NCBI RefSeq assembly: GCF_021134715.1
Contig: NC_060025.1
Span: 4,712,001-4,776,000 of the forward strand
Reading direction: 5' to 3'
Length of the DNA stretch: 64,000 bases
Source of the DNA: Daphnia pulex
Taxonomy: Eukaryota > Arthropoda > Branchiopoda > Diplostraca > Daphniidae
In this document: in pieces, positions 1 through 12,482 of the stretch
Position numbering within the stretch: position 1 is the first letter of the stretch
How the letters are laid out: the number at the start of each line of letters is the position of its first letter
The notes under the pieces: generated by a model
The model's input: only the letters and a program-made list of their open reading frames with translations
What the model was told of the DNA's origin: nothing
Database searches by the model: none
Made by a program: the position numbers and the translations under genes

Positions 1-2209
1 TTATATACACCTTACTTTGGTGCACACCCAAATAGAATAGTGTGTGTATTCTCGTGTATTCTTATGGAAAAGTGAATCAAAATTAACTTGAACTATTTCT
101 CCGTTTACAAATTATTTATATGCGCGCGTATAAATAACTTTTAAAAAAAATCCGAATTTTGAGGTACGTCTACACGATAATTCAATGAGATAGATCTAAA
201 TTTCATTATTCCAATGTTTGATCTCTCGGGTAATTTATTTTTTATTTGTTTTCTTTTTTATTGCGATGTTGTGGACTCAAGCAGTATAGCTACGACAGAC
301 TAGGACGGCGCATTATTTAAGACGAGTTTTCCTTTCGCTGACGCAAACTCACTGACTTATTGGTCCTGCTGTCCTGTGCTCATACGTTGCTGAGTATACA
401 TGTATAGACCAATATCTAATATGCAAAGAGAGAAAGGTAAGGGAGAAGGAGAAGGAAAATAAACTAAGGAAAAACAAAAAGAAAAAAAAGGAGAGCGAAT
501 CCATAGGAATTGTTTTTAGTTTTCTTGTCATTCCGTAGACAGCTGGCGCAGAAACGTTGGTTCTAGGCTGTCAAACCAATCGCGTGTCTCTTTGTCTCGC
601 GTCCCGGTTCCCAGGGACACGACGGGTTTCTACTGGTTTCGAAATTAGTGCAAATCATTAATTAGGATACGGACTATACACTTGAACCGGAAGAGGTAAT
701 CAAGCGCGGCCAGCACCAGGTAATTTCCACTATAACTCATCAGAATCCACGTGTGCGCGTGTAAGAACGACAAACAATCGTGAGTAAATTAGAAAAAAGC
801 CTAAATATGTTTTTCCTACCCCGTCGATATCCTGTGGATTCGTGTTCTTCATGTCGTAGGCACGGGGCATCACACACGTTCAGTGTCCTTATTTTTAATT
901 CCGTATAATCTTGTCTATTTTTTGTTTTTCGTAGCTTATTGTCATTTCATCTTTCGTATAAATTATTGTGATGGCTCTTGTCGTGTTTCTTCGACATTAG
1001 TTTAGGGCGTCAGCTCGACATTAGTGTTTTTCCCAGTCCATTTGGAAGGCGGCCTTATATAAGCTCTCTAGCTCAGTCAGTGGGTTATTCAGTAGCCCTT
1101 AGTACACCAGTCATAATCTACGGTGTGCGTCAGGCACGCGTGTTCGTCCGTAGGCTATATAGGAAACCCTCTTGCTTCAAAGTCCACTGCCGCATCGTAA
1201 AAGTTGACATCCGTCCAATACGAGACGGAAAATTAAGATTGATGTGGCCTACCGATCTTCAGAAAAAATAAAAAGGTTAAAAAAAAACCAGAGGTTTTTG
1301 AGGAGAGATGGCAAGCGTAAAGGACAACCTTAAAAAAGAGAAAAGGTGCGCGATCGTCTTTCTACCACTGCATACAGGAAACTTGAAAACAAAGTTGTTG
1401 GCACCTTTCCGAATCCACCCCCATTTTTTTCCCTTTTAAGTTGTTTTTCTTCTTTGTTGTGAAGAGCTTCTCGCATATAGCCTTTTCGCTTTCCCTTCTT
1501 GCGGTGGTGGACTGGTGGTAACTGGTGTTGCGGATCGATTGTGTGAGCCTCCACGGGAATGTTTCGATTGACGTTGATGCCTTGATGGGCATGATACATT
1601 GTGTAATACACCCACGCTCTTCTCTAAATGGACCGCAAGCGTAGGTTAAAAAGCATTTACGATAGGAATAAGACAGGTCGTTGCGGACGAACAAAAACAT
1701 CCCTGGCTGCTGGTCGTATGAGAGAATATAATGTAGTGCATTTGGGAAGCCCTTCAGGCCCTTCATGCCGTTTCTCCGTTCTATTAGGAATTCTATAAAC
1801 CATTGTTGCTTTTAGAGAAAATGCTGCTCTTATATATAAAACGATGACCTGCACTCAGACAGTATTATTGTAGCTTTTTTCAGTAGGGGTTTCATCTCCG
1901 TAGATGTATTACATAACGCTCGAATGATTGCAAAGCGTGCTAGGTTTTTTCTGCATATACATCTAACGTCCACCAGAAGGAAATAGCTATATTGATCGAT
2001 GTATATCGATTTACTGTATTGAGAGGAGACCATTTTTAATAGTAAGCCGCTTTGTATTTCTTTCAACTTTACATTTTGATGTTATACTAAACAAAAGCAT
2101 CATCCATGTAAAATATCCTATACTAGCAGCAGTTCACCCCAATTAAAATAGACAGTGTATTGCTGTGTCACTCAATAACTTTCAACTTGGATTACATACA
2201 CACAGGCAA
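1..2209. other. No recognisable gene; upstream region of the innexin
   Basis: I see no coding exon here that I can support. Several open frames exist (for example + strand 978-1271), but none shows a known domain, codon pattern or convincing splice context. The stretch is AT-rich, with purine runs near 430-500 and a pyrimidine run near 1420-1460. It may hold the promoter and untranslated leader of the innexin that starts at 2210, but I see no specific core element. Confidence 0.5.
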
Positions 2210-4065
2210 ATGTCTTTCCTATTTCACTTTGGCGATCTGCTATTGGATGGCAAAGACCCTGTTGACGACAGCGTAGACAAAATCGTAATCATGTTTTCTC
2301 TTTCTTGACACAACTACACCCCATCCGACGTAGCAAAAATATGATCAGGTTCTAAAACAAGATCAATATTCTTTGGTTCGATTCTCCGAATGCAGCATCG
2401 CCGTTGCACCATCGTCTTCCTACTGCTGCTGTCACTTCCACTCTTCACCAAGCAGTTCGCCGGCGAACCAATTGAGTGCTTCACGCCTACGTATTTCACG
2501 GAAGCGCAGTCACGCTACGTCAACTCTTATTGCTGGACTGTCTCCACTTTCTACATGGACCAAAACCAACCGCAGCCCTCGCAGCAGCCTCAACCGCCAA
2601 ATTCAAATGGCGACAGCCTCGAAGCCAAACGGACAATTTACGAGAACGATTATGGAAATGGCCGAGTGCACTCGATCGACTACGTCGACGAATACGAAAT
2701 TCCCATGACCGTCCAGCAGCAACAGTCGGGTCGGCGAGTGCAGGTCAAAGTCAGTTATTACCAATGGGCGCCCATGATTCTGTTAGCCAAAGCCATCACG
2801 TTTTACGTTCCCTTCGCCATCTGGAAATCTCTGGCTCGCCGGAGAGGGATTTCACTGCGCCAGTTGATGAAGCGCATCACTCGCTTAAGCCAGATCAGTC
2901 CGAGCCATCCCGATCGTTCTAATGTGTTGCACGAAATCCTGGAGCAAATCCAATTTCTTGTGCGAGGGCCGAATAGGTCAAAGCAGCAGTCGGGCACGGT
3001 CAATAATAAGCCGCAGCGCACAGTATCCCCAATCAAGCTGACGATGCAACAAAGCCAGCTGTTTATTACATTTCTCTTCATCAAGATCCTTTATTTGCTC
3101 AACGATCTACTTCAGTTCTACCTGCTGGTGACTTTCCTTGGCGACGATTACCTCACTCACGGCTGGGAAATCATCAGGCATTTGTGGACCAAGAGACAGT
3201 GGTGGTCCAGCCCGCGTTTCCCATTACAAACGTTAGTACTGCTGTGGTCCTTTTTTCAATAGCAACAAATTAAGATTGCATCAGACATTCAGACGTCATC
3301 ATTTCATTTTGTGATTCATCCACAATTATTTGTTACAGGCTGTGCTCAGTCAGAGCTGCGCAACAAGGATCTCTACGCTTGTACCAGTGCCACTGCGTTT
3401 TGCCGATTAATTTATTCAACGAAAAGATCTGCTCCATTTGGTGGTTCTACATCGTAGCCCTGTTGCCACTCACAATTACGAGTTTATTGATCTGGTGCTA
3501 CAGGAACTGTTTGGCTTCTGTACGCGTAGAATTCGTTGAGCATTACCTATACCCCAACATCAACATGAGCAGCGATGAAGAAGATGACAGTCTCCGACTC
3601 AATTGCCGCTCATTCACAATTGATTACTTGGGCTGTGATGGGGTTTTCGTCCTGCGATTGATTGAGATCAATCACGGGAGCACCACTCTTAGGACAATCG
3701 TTCAGGAGCTTTACAAACGCAGTGGCTACCTACAAAACGTAACCAACAATCCTGAAAGCAGGCCGTCGACCCCGATTCCTACCATCGCCGTCGCTATACC
3801 TCAGGTAACAAACCAAAACATATAAATTCATGGACAAATTATTCATTGCTGACATCTATAGACACAGAGTTATTCGCCTAGAAGTTTGAGACTTCCGGAA
3901 GGCCAGCCCAAAATCCATCCATCTAGTCCCGGCCCTCCTAGTCCTTCTACTGAGCCATTTTCTCGACGTCTGACTGTCCTCTCCTCAAAATCTGCGCCGT
4001 TTCCGCGAATGCGATCAAGACTTTCGTTGCAGAACCGCCCAACCCCCTCGACAAGTCCTGTTTGA
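2210..4065 (+). CDS. Innexin (gap-junction channel protein), four coding exons
   Basis: This gene encodes an innexin, the invertebrate gap-junction subunit that forms intercellular channels in the plasma membrane. Exons read as 2210-2284, 2396-3231, 3339-3804 and 3862-4065, all with GT-AG introns and compatible phases, giving 526 residues. Exon 1 supplies the short cytoplasmic N-terminus ending DDSVDKI, which joins in phase to HRRCTIVFLLLL, the first membrane helix. The family hallmarks follow: a first extracellular loop with GEPIECF and a later Cys, the innexin signature YYQWAP near residue 135, and SPRFPLQT with CHCVLPINLFNEKI in the second loop, followed by the last membrane helix. The C-terminal tail is long, Ser/Pro-rich and basic, and is probably the regulatory cytoplasmic domain. 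The family is certain; I cannot assign which innexin paralogue it is. The start rests on the first ATG of a small exon and is less certain than the rest. Confidence 0.93.
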
Positions 4066-6162
4066 TCTGTCGTCTTTTATGTCGATTGTGATAAGTCAAA
4101 GTCGCGAATGGAGGACATCATGCACCTTGTATTGACGGAACCGTTTCTACCGATCCGAACTTCGTGTGGAACTCTTCTAGAGGGGAAAAAAGTTGAACAA
4201 TCAAAGGCGGCTTCCATTGGGCCTCAGCAAGTTCTCGTGTAATTGCTCACATAACTTTTGTTCGCGTACGATATAGCACTGTGTATTGAAGTAACACATG
4301 ACTTCTCGGACGAACTCTGAGTGCGTCGCTTATTTCTGTTTCCTTATTCTCATGAGGAGACGATGTTGCCCACTTTCTCAAATATAACATAGGCCATAAT
4401 AACAAAGTTGAATTCACGTATTGATTTTGATCTTACCTTACCTTTTGAAGGCAATACGTCTTGCTTTCAATTTTATGCTTTTAATATTGTACGGAAAAAT
4501 TGTATTAGAACTTTCCTGTAGATATGCCCCACTGCCCCTCCCTCGATGGAGTTATTCTGATGTAAACGAACCCGAACTTCGGTTTCCCATCGGCTGTCGA
4601 TATAGTTGGCCGTACAGCACTCAACAATGCCTGCCATAAACAAAGATGGGCTACTGCACGCTACTGCATTGTTGCTCTTATGTTTAGTTAGGCCTGGAGC
4701 GTCAGAACCTTAATATCTTGTCATGATAATAATGATAATGTCTTGTCATATCAGCAAACTGGTAATCATTACTGTGTAAGCAACGGAAACCAGACATATT
4801 GATTTTTTCAGCCAAACTTTCAGGTTATTTATAGTTATTAATTATTATATTGACATTTGTAAAAGAGATCCGTATTTTTGGGCCACAATACAACGCCGGA
4901 TCGATAATGTGGCCTTTGAACATCTCCTAGTGAAGGAAAACACGCAGGAGAAAACATGTGAAACGCGCTGTTTGTAAATGTACATGAGACACGAAAACCA
5001 ATCAGCATAGGTAAAATTATTAATGCACTTTTACAGTTTCCCAGTCTATAATCATTCCCAGTCAACCAAGTATTCATTGTGTAATATGGCGAGTAGAAAA
5101 TGTATTCAAAGATAATTGGAAACAAGGAAATAGTTGGTTTCGGTCTTTTACTTATAATAGCATCTTAAATATCAATTATGTAAAGACGACGATTCCACAG
5201 AAATGCTTCCAGTCAAAAGGTACAATCAAGAATCAACTATCAAAGCATATAATAGTCTTCGGTCTTATAGTTATTAAACGACCAAAAGGTACCTAAAAGA
5301 TTTTTGCAATATATCTGCACGGTCTTCACTCTAATAGTTATTTCAACGACCAAAGGAAACCTGCGAGGTTTTTTGAAATATATCTGCACGGTCTCATCTC
5401 TCATGTCTCATCTTTCCGTCAAGTGGCGGAAAAATGAAAAACGGAACTATTAGTGCTATTAGTTCCGTTGATCACATTCTAGCCTAATTTTATTTGTCGT
5501 TTACCATGATAACTGTAACTCCGTATTATGAAATGAGAATCTAACTGATTGTATCTAGCTTCCTGGGTATAAAATTAAAATATAAAATTTCTATTTTTGC
5601 AAAAGAAATATACCCGTAGCTATGGAATCCTGTACCTGTGTAGCCACTGAGACCAAGTTGTTCTGTTCATTATTTTTTTTAGACGAAAACATACGAGACT
5701 CCAGAAAAAAAGGGAAAAGAACAAAAAAAAAAAACATTCGCATTTTGAAAATCTAAAGGTAAATTTAGTAATGCAATAAGTAACAATAATACTTCCAATG
5801 GCAATCAGCTATAAATTGGTTTAAGTAGCACTAATGCTAATGACAAACAACTCAGTAAAGATCGTTTGACATAATTAATTAAAGAAAGCACTATCCATCA
5901 TTAGGGACCTTGTTAAGAATAGTGGTTGTCGCGCCTTATTAATTTAAGCTACAAAAATAGGTTAACACAAAATTAAACAGATAAGTCTGTCAAACATTTT
6001 TAAAAACGGTGCTGACTACGTCGACAGTTTTAAATTTGGTCAACAGATGTCTGAATTGTTAATACCAGACATTGGAAATTGGAAATTTAGCAGACGACAT
6101 TGAAGAAGTTGGAAAAAGAAAAATTCAATCCACGTGTTTAGTTGATTTAGTAATTTACTGAC
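4066..6162. other. Intergenic region between the innexin and NAF1
   Basis: No coding sequence is supported. The first part is likely the innexin 3' untranslated region. The rest is AT-rich with short open frames only (for example 4421-4639 + and 4838-5125 -) that resemble no family I know. A diverged two-copy repeat lies at 5261-5389. Confidence 0.5.
5261..5389. repeat. Imperfect tandem repeat, two units of about 60-69 bp
   Basis: Two adjacent units share the order CGGTCTT, TAGTTATT, ACGACCAAA, a GAxxTTTTTG-like T run and AATATATCTGCA, with small insertions between the shared blocks. A weaker partial third unit may precede it near 5140-5230. There is no coding signal. It looks like local sequence duplication. 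Confidence 0.6.
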
Positions 6163-7764
6163 ATGGAGTCTAAAAGTTTCGGACTGTCCCTTTTACAGTG
6201 CTATTCTGATGACGAAAACTCAAATACAGACGATAAAAGTTCAATCCTGAATGTTTTGACGGAAAATCCCTCCACCGTATTAAAGATTTTCAGATTTTAT
6301 ACTTCTACAATTATTTATCAAACTTTTATATTTTTAGAGTGGTTCAGAACATGTTGCTAATTTTTCCAGTTTGGAGGCTGCCAACACAACTGAAAATGAA
6401 AAGAAAGATGTAAATACTAAGATTCTTGATGTACCATTGGGCTTGGAGAATCAATCTCATTCTCTTCATACCATGTAATAAGAATTCAGACATATTTTAA
6501 ACTATAAATTTAACAGCATAACATACAGTCATAGTTGTAGACCCAGAAGGGAGTCTGGATGTTTGTTGAAAAGGATAGACAAGCAAATTATCGATTAACT
6601 TTTTTAAAATGTACTTTTAGGCAGGAACCTGTTGTGGAGTTCCCTCTCAATTACAGAGTAATCAATCATAACAGTGATTCAGAAAGTGAATCTAGTAGTG
6701 ATGAGAGTGCCCTAACTGTTCCAATCGATTTTGATTTGAATGTCAGCGTGGAAGAGAATGAAAGTAATGTTGGAACATCCAACAAGGGAGTTCCACCTAA
6801 TAACAAATCAAAAATGCTTGAGGATTTGGGTATTCTTGACTTGGCACCTCTCGAGGACTTAAAAATCTCTGTTCCAGAAGAAGAATGCATACCAATTGGG
6901 GTTGTGCATAAAATAATTGACCCTTTGGTGATTGTTTCAGCCAAGAAAGGGTGTCCAGCTATAGATTTAGATTCTGTCTTATTCTTAGATCATGGCAAAA
7001 CATTCTTGGGACAGGTCTTCGATGTATTTGGCCAAGTCAGCGAACCGATGTACATGGTGAGCCACATTTATTTTTCATCCAAAACAATACGCAAATTAAT
7101 CTTTTAAATTCTTTTGCAGGTTAGATTCAATTCTTTACAACACATTATTGAACAAGGCATTCAGGTTGGAATGGAAGTTTATTTTGCTCCGCGGACCCGT
7201 CATACGGCCTTCGTTTTCGTTGATGCCCTTTTCAAGCAGAAAGGAAGCGACGCGTCATGGGAAAATGATCAAGAACCACCAGAAGGGTGCTTGGACTATT
7301 CAGACGATGAACAAGAGCGTCGAGCTAAAGCTGCACATCGACTGAAAAAGAATCCTCGCGGTAATGCCGAGGACGCCGGCAATACCGTGAATCCTTGCAA
7401 GAAACGACAGACAAAGTTCCATCGCTCTAGGGGCCAAGAGCAAGAGCACCTAATAGAGCAACCACAAGTGAATCCATTTTACATGCTTCCATCTTCAGGC
7501 TATCCACCATATAACCCACCTCCTAATTCCAGTTATTCAACTGTAGCCCCTAATTCAAATCTCGTTGCCCCCGTTATTTCAACGACAGAAGATTCGGCAA
7601 TTCCCTCACCTTATGTTTATCCACCATGCATCCCAATCACTCAAAACCTTACTCTTTCCTTACCTTCTGGTGAAGCAGAAAATCACACGATCAAGTCCGA
7701 ACCGAATAATCAAGTTTCGCTTCCACAACCTGATAATTCCATTCAAAAACCGCCGATACTTTGA
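6163..7764 (+). CDS. NAF1: H/ACA snoRNP assembly factor NAF1, four exons
   Basis: NAF1 is a nuclear assembly factor for H/ACA ribonucleoproteins: it occupies the place of GAR1 on dyskerin during assembly and is later exchanged for it. Exons read as 6163-6276, 6338-6474, 6621-7056 and 7120-7764 (443 residues, TGA at 7762-7764). The acidic Ser/Asp-rich N-terminal half carries DSESESSSDES. The Gar1-like beta-barrel domain follows, from IPIGVVHKIIDPLVIV through LDHGKTFLGQVFDVFGQV and PMYMVRF to EVYFAPRTRHTAFVFVDAL, which are the typical NAF1/GAR1 core motifs. A DYSDDEQERRAKAAHR acidic/basic stretch and a Pro-rich, low-complexity tail complete the family layout. Introns are short and in phase. A poly(A) signal lies at 7793-7798. 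The domain assignment is strong; NAF1 rather than GAR1 follows from the long acidic and proline-rich flanks. Confidence 0.93.
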
Positions 7765-7792
7765 TTTTATCGTTGAACAGTGAACGATAAAA

Positions 7793-7798
7793 AATAAA
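7793..7798 (+). promoter_or_regulatory. Polyadenylation signal AATAAA of NAF1
   Basis: A canonical AATAAA lies 29 bp after the NAF1 stop codon. A second AATAAA-like motif occurs near 7850, so alternative cleavage is possible. Confidence 0.6.
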
Positions 7799-8775
7799 CA
7801 AAAACAACTTTCTATTACAGTTTTCTTTCACTTTTAACTGGAATATTTGAAATAAAAATAATCCGTAAGATTGGAGTCAAGGTATTTTTTTTTTCTTCCT
7901 GTGGGTATTTAATTTATTACTATTATATATTTTCTTTTTACCGTACAGTACAGTGTATCTTTTTGCATACGGAGGGAAGTTAATTTTTTACCCTAATTGA
8001 TGGCTTTCCGATTTTTTGAACTCAGTCTCTTCACTTACTAGTAGGCTCACTTGTGGCTTACTTGTGACGTAAATCGGTAAATGTATTTTCGTCATAATTG
8101 ATTTTTTAGTTTTTAGTTTCTGATACAGTTTTTCATTATTTGAATACTAATCTGAGCTTAAATAAGAACAAAGTGCGACGTGGGGTGGCGGGGCGAACGG
8201 GAGTCACACAGTCACACCATTAGATACGCGAGCGCCGTCCAGCTATTAGTAAGCGGTCAGCCTATCATCATGTTCATGCCGTAACTGATGACTTTTTTTA
8301 AAAGATCAAATATCTTTTCCTTTTTAAAAATTTATTGTAAGATCAATTGATTGAAGTACTATATTTTCCGTATTTTTGTCTAAATTCAAGAATCATTTTA
8401 TCCCGAAGTCGTAACCCAAAGGGGATGACACTAGGCTATGCCAGCATGTATGTGTGTATGCGCAAAGTAAAAAAGAAATAATAAAATTTATGTTTTTTGT
8501 CTTACATTATTATTTTTTTTCTTATTTTTTTTCTTATTTTTATTTTATTTTATTTTATTGCTTGGAAGTTCAAACGTATGTTTCTCATATTTGTCCGTAG
8601 ATGGCTACGAGTCCAATGGCGCCTTGTCCTGAGGGGGTATTAGCAAACTTTCTCGCTGAGTCTGTCTGGTTGAGTGTAGAACACGTCGAAAAAATTTAGG
8701 TCTCCATCATAGAAACTAACAAAGTGTATCAACTCCTTATTAAAGTGAATACTGCTATTAGTGTCCTAGAAGATT
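7799..8775. other. Intergenic, AT-rich; NDFIP leader and promoter presumably inside
   Basis: No gene is visible. The stretch holds T-rich tracts and a TTTTA-type simple repeat near 8515-8560. The last 200 bp before 8776 probably contain the NDFIP transcription start and 5' untranslated region, but no clear core promoter motif stands out. Confidence 0.45.
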
Positions 8776-10312
8776 ATGGATCGAAATATGTCTGTCCCCA
8801 CTTCAAATTCTTCTCAAGTAAGGATAGTTATTGGTTTTATTAGAAGTTATGCGTCTGTTATTCATTGTATATGTGTGTTGACTATCTACGGACGCAATCA
8901 TTAATATATGATATCAATGTTCGATAGACCATTGCAGATTGATTATTCAATGCATTATCAATGTAGACTCTTATGTATTAAAGTTTTCATACCTTGCGTT
9001 TGTGATCCTCTGAATCACTTGATTTCATCACAAAAGCTGTGTTATTGATGTTTATTGTTTTATTATATAAATATATAACTTGTGTTAAAAGGGTGCTGAT
9101 GGGACTGCTGAAGTTATTGAACCACTTCTTCCACCATCTGATGATCCACCACCACCTTTCACACTGACAGTTGCAAATGAAGGATTGGTAGATTTTAACT
9201 TTAACCTAAATTGTTCAACAGACTAGTATCTGAACTCTGAACTTGATCTTTGTCATAGGTGCAAGTACTAAGTGGCGCTGGTCCTTACAAAACTGAAGAT
9301 ATGGAACCACCATCTTATGATGTGGCAATCAAACTGCCTACTTATGAAGAGGCTCAACAGGAGAAAATGATTGCTGAACAGCAACATCGCTATCCACATT
9401 CTGTGGATCCACGTTGTGTACCCACTGGCTCTGGAAATTACAACTTCATGTCACCATTTTCTCATCCTGTGGGTGCTGAATCCCAGTTTGATTCTAATAC
9501 TGCTGAGCTTGCTCTGGGAACTGATGTTTACTTCTTTGCATCATTTTTAAGTAAGTGGACTAAAGACATTCTTCCAACCCTTTTTTATATATATTTTATT
9601 TATCATTTACTTGCATGTTAAATCTAGTAAGTGTATGTGTCTGGTGGAAGCACTGATAAAGGGGAATTCTTTGTATCTTTTATTTGATCAAATGCTTTTG
9701 TAGATATTGATTATTATAAGATAACAAGTCTGGCCTTTGTAATATTAGTGTGATTACTGTGATAACAATGGCATAACAGTACTACTATTGATGTAATCTT
9801 GAAAGGGCAGTGTTTGGTTTTTACTTATGCTTGGAATTCAAGTTTCTTAATACTGTTTCCACTGACTATTGTAATGACATTTTTGAAACATTCTTAGCAA
9901 TCTATAAGTGTTCGCATGCAGTAAAAAAATCATTATAACGATTAATATTGATATATTTTTCTGTAGTTGCATTTCTTTTCAACTGGATTGGATTTCTTTT
10001 GCTAATGTGTGCTTGTCACACTGTTGCTGGACGTTATGGTGCGCTTGCTGGATTTGGACTGTCTCTAGCCAAATGGACTTTGATTGTCAAACATTCCACG
10101 GACTTGGCGTCCAATGACAACAATTGGCTGTGGTGGCTAATTATGGCTTTTGGTGAGTAAATCTTTCAAATGAAGTCATCGTTATCCGCTATAACGTTCA
10201 TTTTTCAGGTGTTCTGATCTGCGTACGGGCTGTTATTCAATACTTGTGTATCAAGAGAGAATGGCATCGTCTTTCACGTGCTGCCCAGGAACGTGTCGTT
10301 TTTTTTTACTAA
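8776..10312 (+). CDS. NEDD4 family-interacting protein (NDFIP), five exons
   Basis: This is an NDFIP1/2-type protein, a three-pass Golgi/endosome membrane adaptor that recruits and activates NEDD4-family HECT ubiquitin ligases through PPxY motifs. Exons are 8776-8817, 9092-9187, 9259-9550, 9967-10152 and 10209-10312, all in phase (239 residues). The cytoplasmic N-terminal part contains PPSYDVAIKLPTYEEAQ, a PPxY followed by an LPxY motif, which bind WW domains. Three hydrophobic helices follow: DVYFFASFLIAFLFNWIGF, the segment from LLLMCACHTVAGRYG to GFGLSL, and WLWWLIMAFGVLICV. The gene ends in a basic tail (KREWHRLSRAAQERVVFFY). A long intron of about 415 bp separates the first two membrane exons. 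It is convergent with RABL2. Insects usually have one NDFIP, so I do not choose between vertebrate NDFIP1 and NDFIP2. Confidence 0.93.
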
Positions 10313-11379
10313 CTAAAATAAGACAGCCGAAATCTCAACAATATTTAGAAGCCGGGCGATGGGGATTCGTGCGTTTCCATCAGATTTTCATCGTCTTCAA
10401 TGTCAATGGGCATCAACCGGTTTGATTTCTTTTTCACATCGCAAATTCAAATACGCAAAATTTTTTAATAATTTGTTTCTACCAACATGAGTTTTTCGAT
10501 CGCCGTGCCGACTCGTATATATATACATATAGTTAGCCAGTATTAGTTAGGCGGGTCATGAATTTTTTAAATCTTGTTTAAAAAAGAGTTTCATTCAACA
10601 GGCGATCGTATTGAATCCTTCATGTTCAAATTTGTCGATAATGTCCACCGCTGTGTGGCTTCTGTTCAATCTTCAAACATCGCAGAATTTTCACAATCGT
10701 GACTGACGTAATTGAAGCCAACAGCGTTTTATTTGTGATTTTACCTTATCATTCAATTTGTAGTTCGACTATGGGCCAGTCAACTAAGACTGGGCCGTTT
10801 TGTTTTTTGGTGTCGTAACAATATATTGTTGTGGATAAAATTCGGAACAAAATTTGCGAATGTGTGGTTGTCATTGCTTTCATCACCTGATTTGCACGCC
10901 GTTGGTTGTTAAACTTCAATACTTTCTTAAAATTGTATTTAAGAAACAATAGTGCTTGAGCTGCATTAGTAGCCAGTACTGTTTAGTTTAACTCCCACTC
11001 TTATGGATTGCATTGGATTTTCTTCGCTTATCACTCATTAGCACATTTAAGATCTTGTATTAATATTCTTCACCCTGGAAATAACGTGCTGAATGTTGGA
11101 AAAACACGTTTTTTTTTAATGTTTTGATAAGTGGAAAATAGGTTTTAAGTTCGCTATATGAATATATACACTACACAACATGGAGCTTGATAGTGGAACA
11201 GAAGTTTATTGGCTGACAAAATATACGAATTCAATTGAGTCGACTAACAACTGGTTGAATATTTCACAAGTAAAGCAAAGGTTGTTTCTCACTTGAAAAA
11301 TCAAGAAAATATTAATAGAAAAAAATTGTTTCCTATTAACTATGGCAAACCGTACTGGGCATATCAACTGATTTCACCT
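10313..11379. other. Intergenic region between convergent NDFIP and RABL2
   Basis: No coding sequence is supported. It should hold the NDFIP 3' untranslated region from the left and that of RABL2 from the right. A short TATA-type simple repeat occurs near 10515-10535. A frame on the minus strand (10749-10949) has no recognisable content. Confidence 0.5.
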
Positions 11380-12482
11380 TTACTTTAACGCTTCAAGCTC
11401 GTCCATAATTTGATCACTTAAGTCCGTTGGATTGATACGATATGTGACTGCTGCATTAATTGCATCATTGAAAAGCTAGAAACATTAAAAATTAATTTTC
11501 TCTCTTATAGATTTTTAACGAATGGTTCTTCTGTAAATTAATACCTTTACAACATTTGTGCCATCAGACGCAGAAACGTAATAGAATGGCAATCGGTGTT
11601 TTGTCGGGAATGCGAAACTCTTGTGTGTGGCTTCAAAATTTTCTTTGATTAACAACAAAAAACCATTAGACAGTCATGTTTACCACTTTATATATATAAT
11701 TGTATAAATGTAATAAAATAGGACATTTATAATCACCATCAATCTTGTTGGCCGCACAGAAACAGGGAATTTCAGGTCTATATTGACGCAGTTCATCGTA
11801 CCACTTCTTTAAATTTTTATATGTGATCTTCCTAACCGTATCAAAAATTCTAAAAAAAGCAAACGTAGTACAAGAAAGTTGCATAAACTACAGTTGACCT
11901 CGATGACCCACATAACTCGGATAGGAAATACTTACAGAATTGCACAATTAGCTTGGTGATAGTAGGAAGGATGCAAAGATTCGAAACGTTCTTGGCCAGC
12001 AGTGTCCCAAAAATCTTAAGTTTTGTAGGAAATATTTACATTAAGGTTGAAAAACCAGGTAATAATTAAAAATAGAAATTTTTAAAATTTCGTCTCAAAA
12101 AAAAAAATAATAATAATTAAACAAACAATGAAAAGACTAACCGACTGATACAGATTTTTCCTGAATTTGAGTTTTATACCGGAACAGGGTTAAAGCATAC
12201 GTTGACAACTGATGCGGTTTATAATCATCTAATAAAAACCGCTCAATCAATCTACAAATGGAGAAATTGCAAAACGTGCGTTAAATTGTGATTTTACAGT
12301 AATAAGCAACAACAAAAAAGAAAAAAATTTACTTCAAGGTGTAAATATAACGAAATCAACGATCCATACTTTGATTTTCCTACGGCGCTATCTCCAAGAA
12401 GAATTATTTTTACCGCCAAATCATTTGATTTACCAGTGGCTTCATAATCTATACCAATGTTGCTATCACACATGACTTCCAT
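11380..12482 (-). CDS. RABL2: Rab-like GTPase RABL2, six exons
   Basis: RABL2 is a small Ras-superfamily GTPase that acts at the ciliary base and in intraflagellar transport. Minus-strand exons are 12482-12370, 12251-12142, 12014-11936, 11849-11737, 11642-11545 and 11475-11380 (202 residues), with in-phase GT-AG introns. The P-loop is GDSAVGKSK, switch II is WDTAGQERFESLHPSYYH, the guanine-specificity motif is ANKID and the SAK-equivalent is YVSASDGTNVVKLF. KPHQLSTYALTLFRYK matches the RABL2 effector region, where the Rab switch I threonine context is altered. Like RABL2 and unlike true Rabs it lacks a C-terminal prenylation cysteine, ending DELEALK. It is shorter than vertebrate RABL2, which has an acidic C-terminal extension. 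The first exon and its upstream region recur at 51735-52308. Confidence 0.93.

Noticed and set aside
978-1271. 97-codon open frame on the + strand
   Set aside because: No domain, no similarity I recognise, no splice context; sits in non-coding upstream sequence.
2373-3084. Other open frames over innexin exon 2 (two + frames and one - frame)
   Set aside because: They are shadows of the innexin exon, whose frame carries the family motifs and correct phases.
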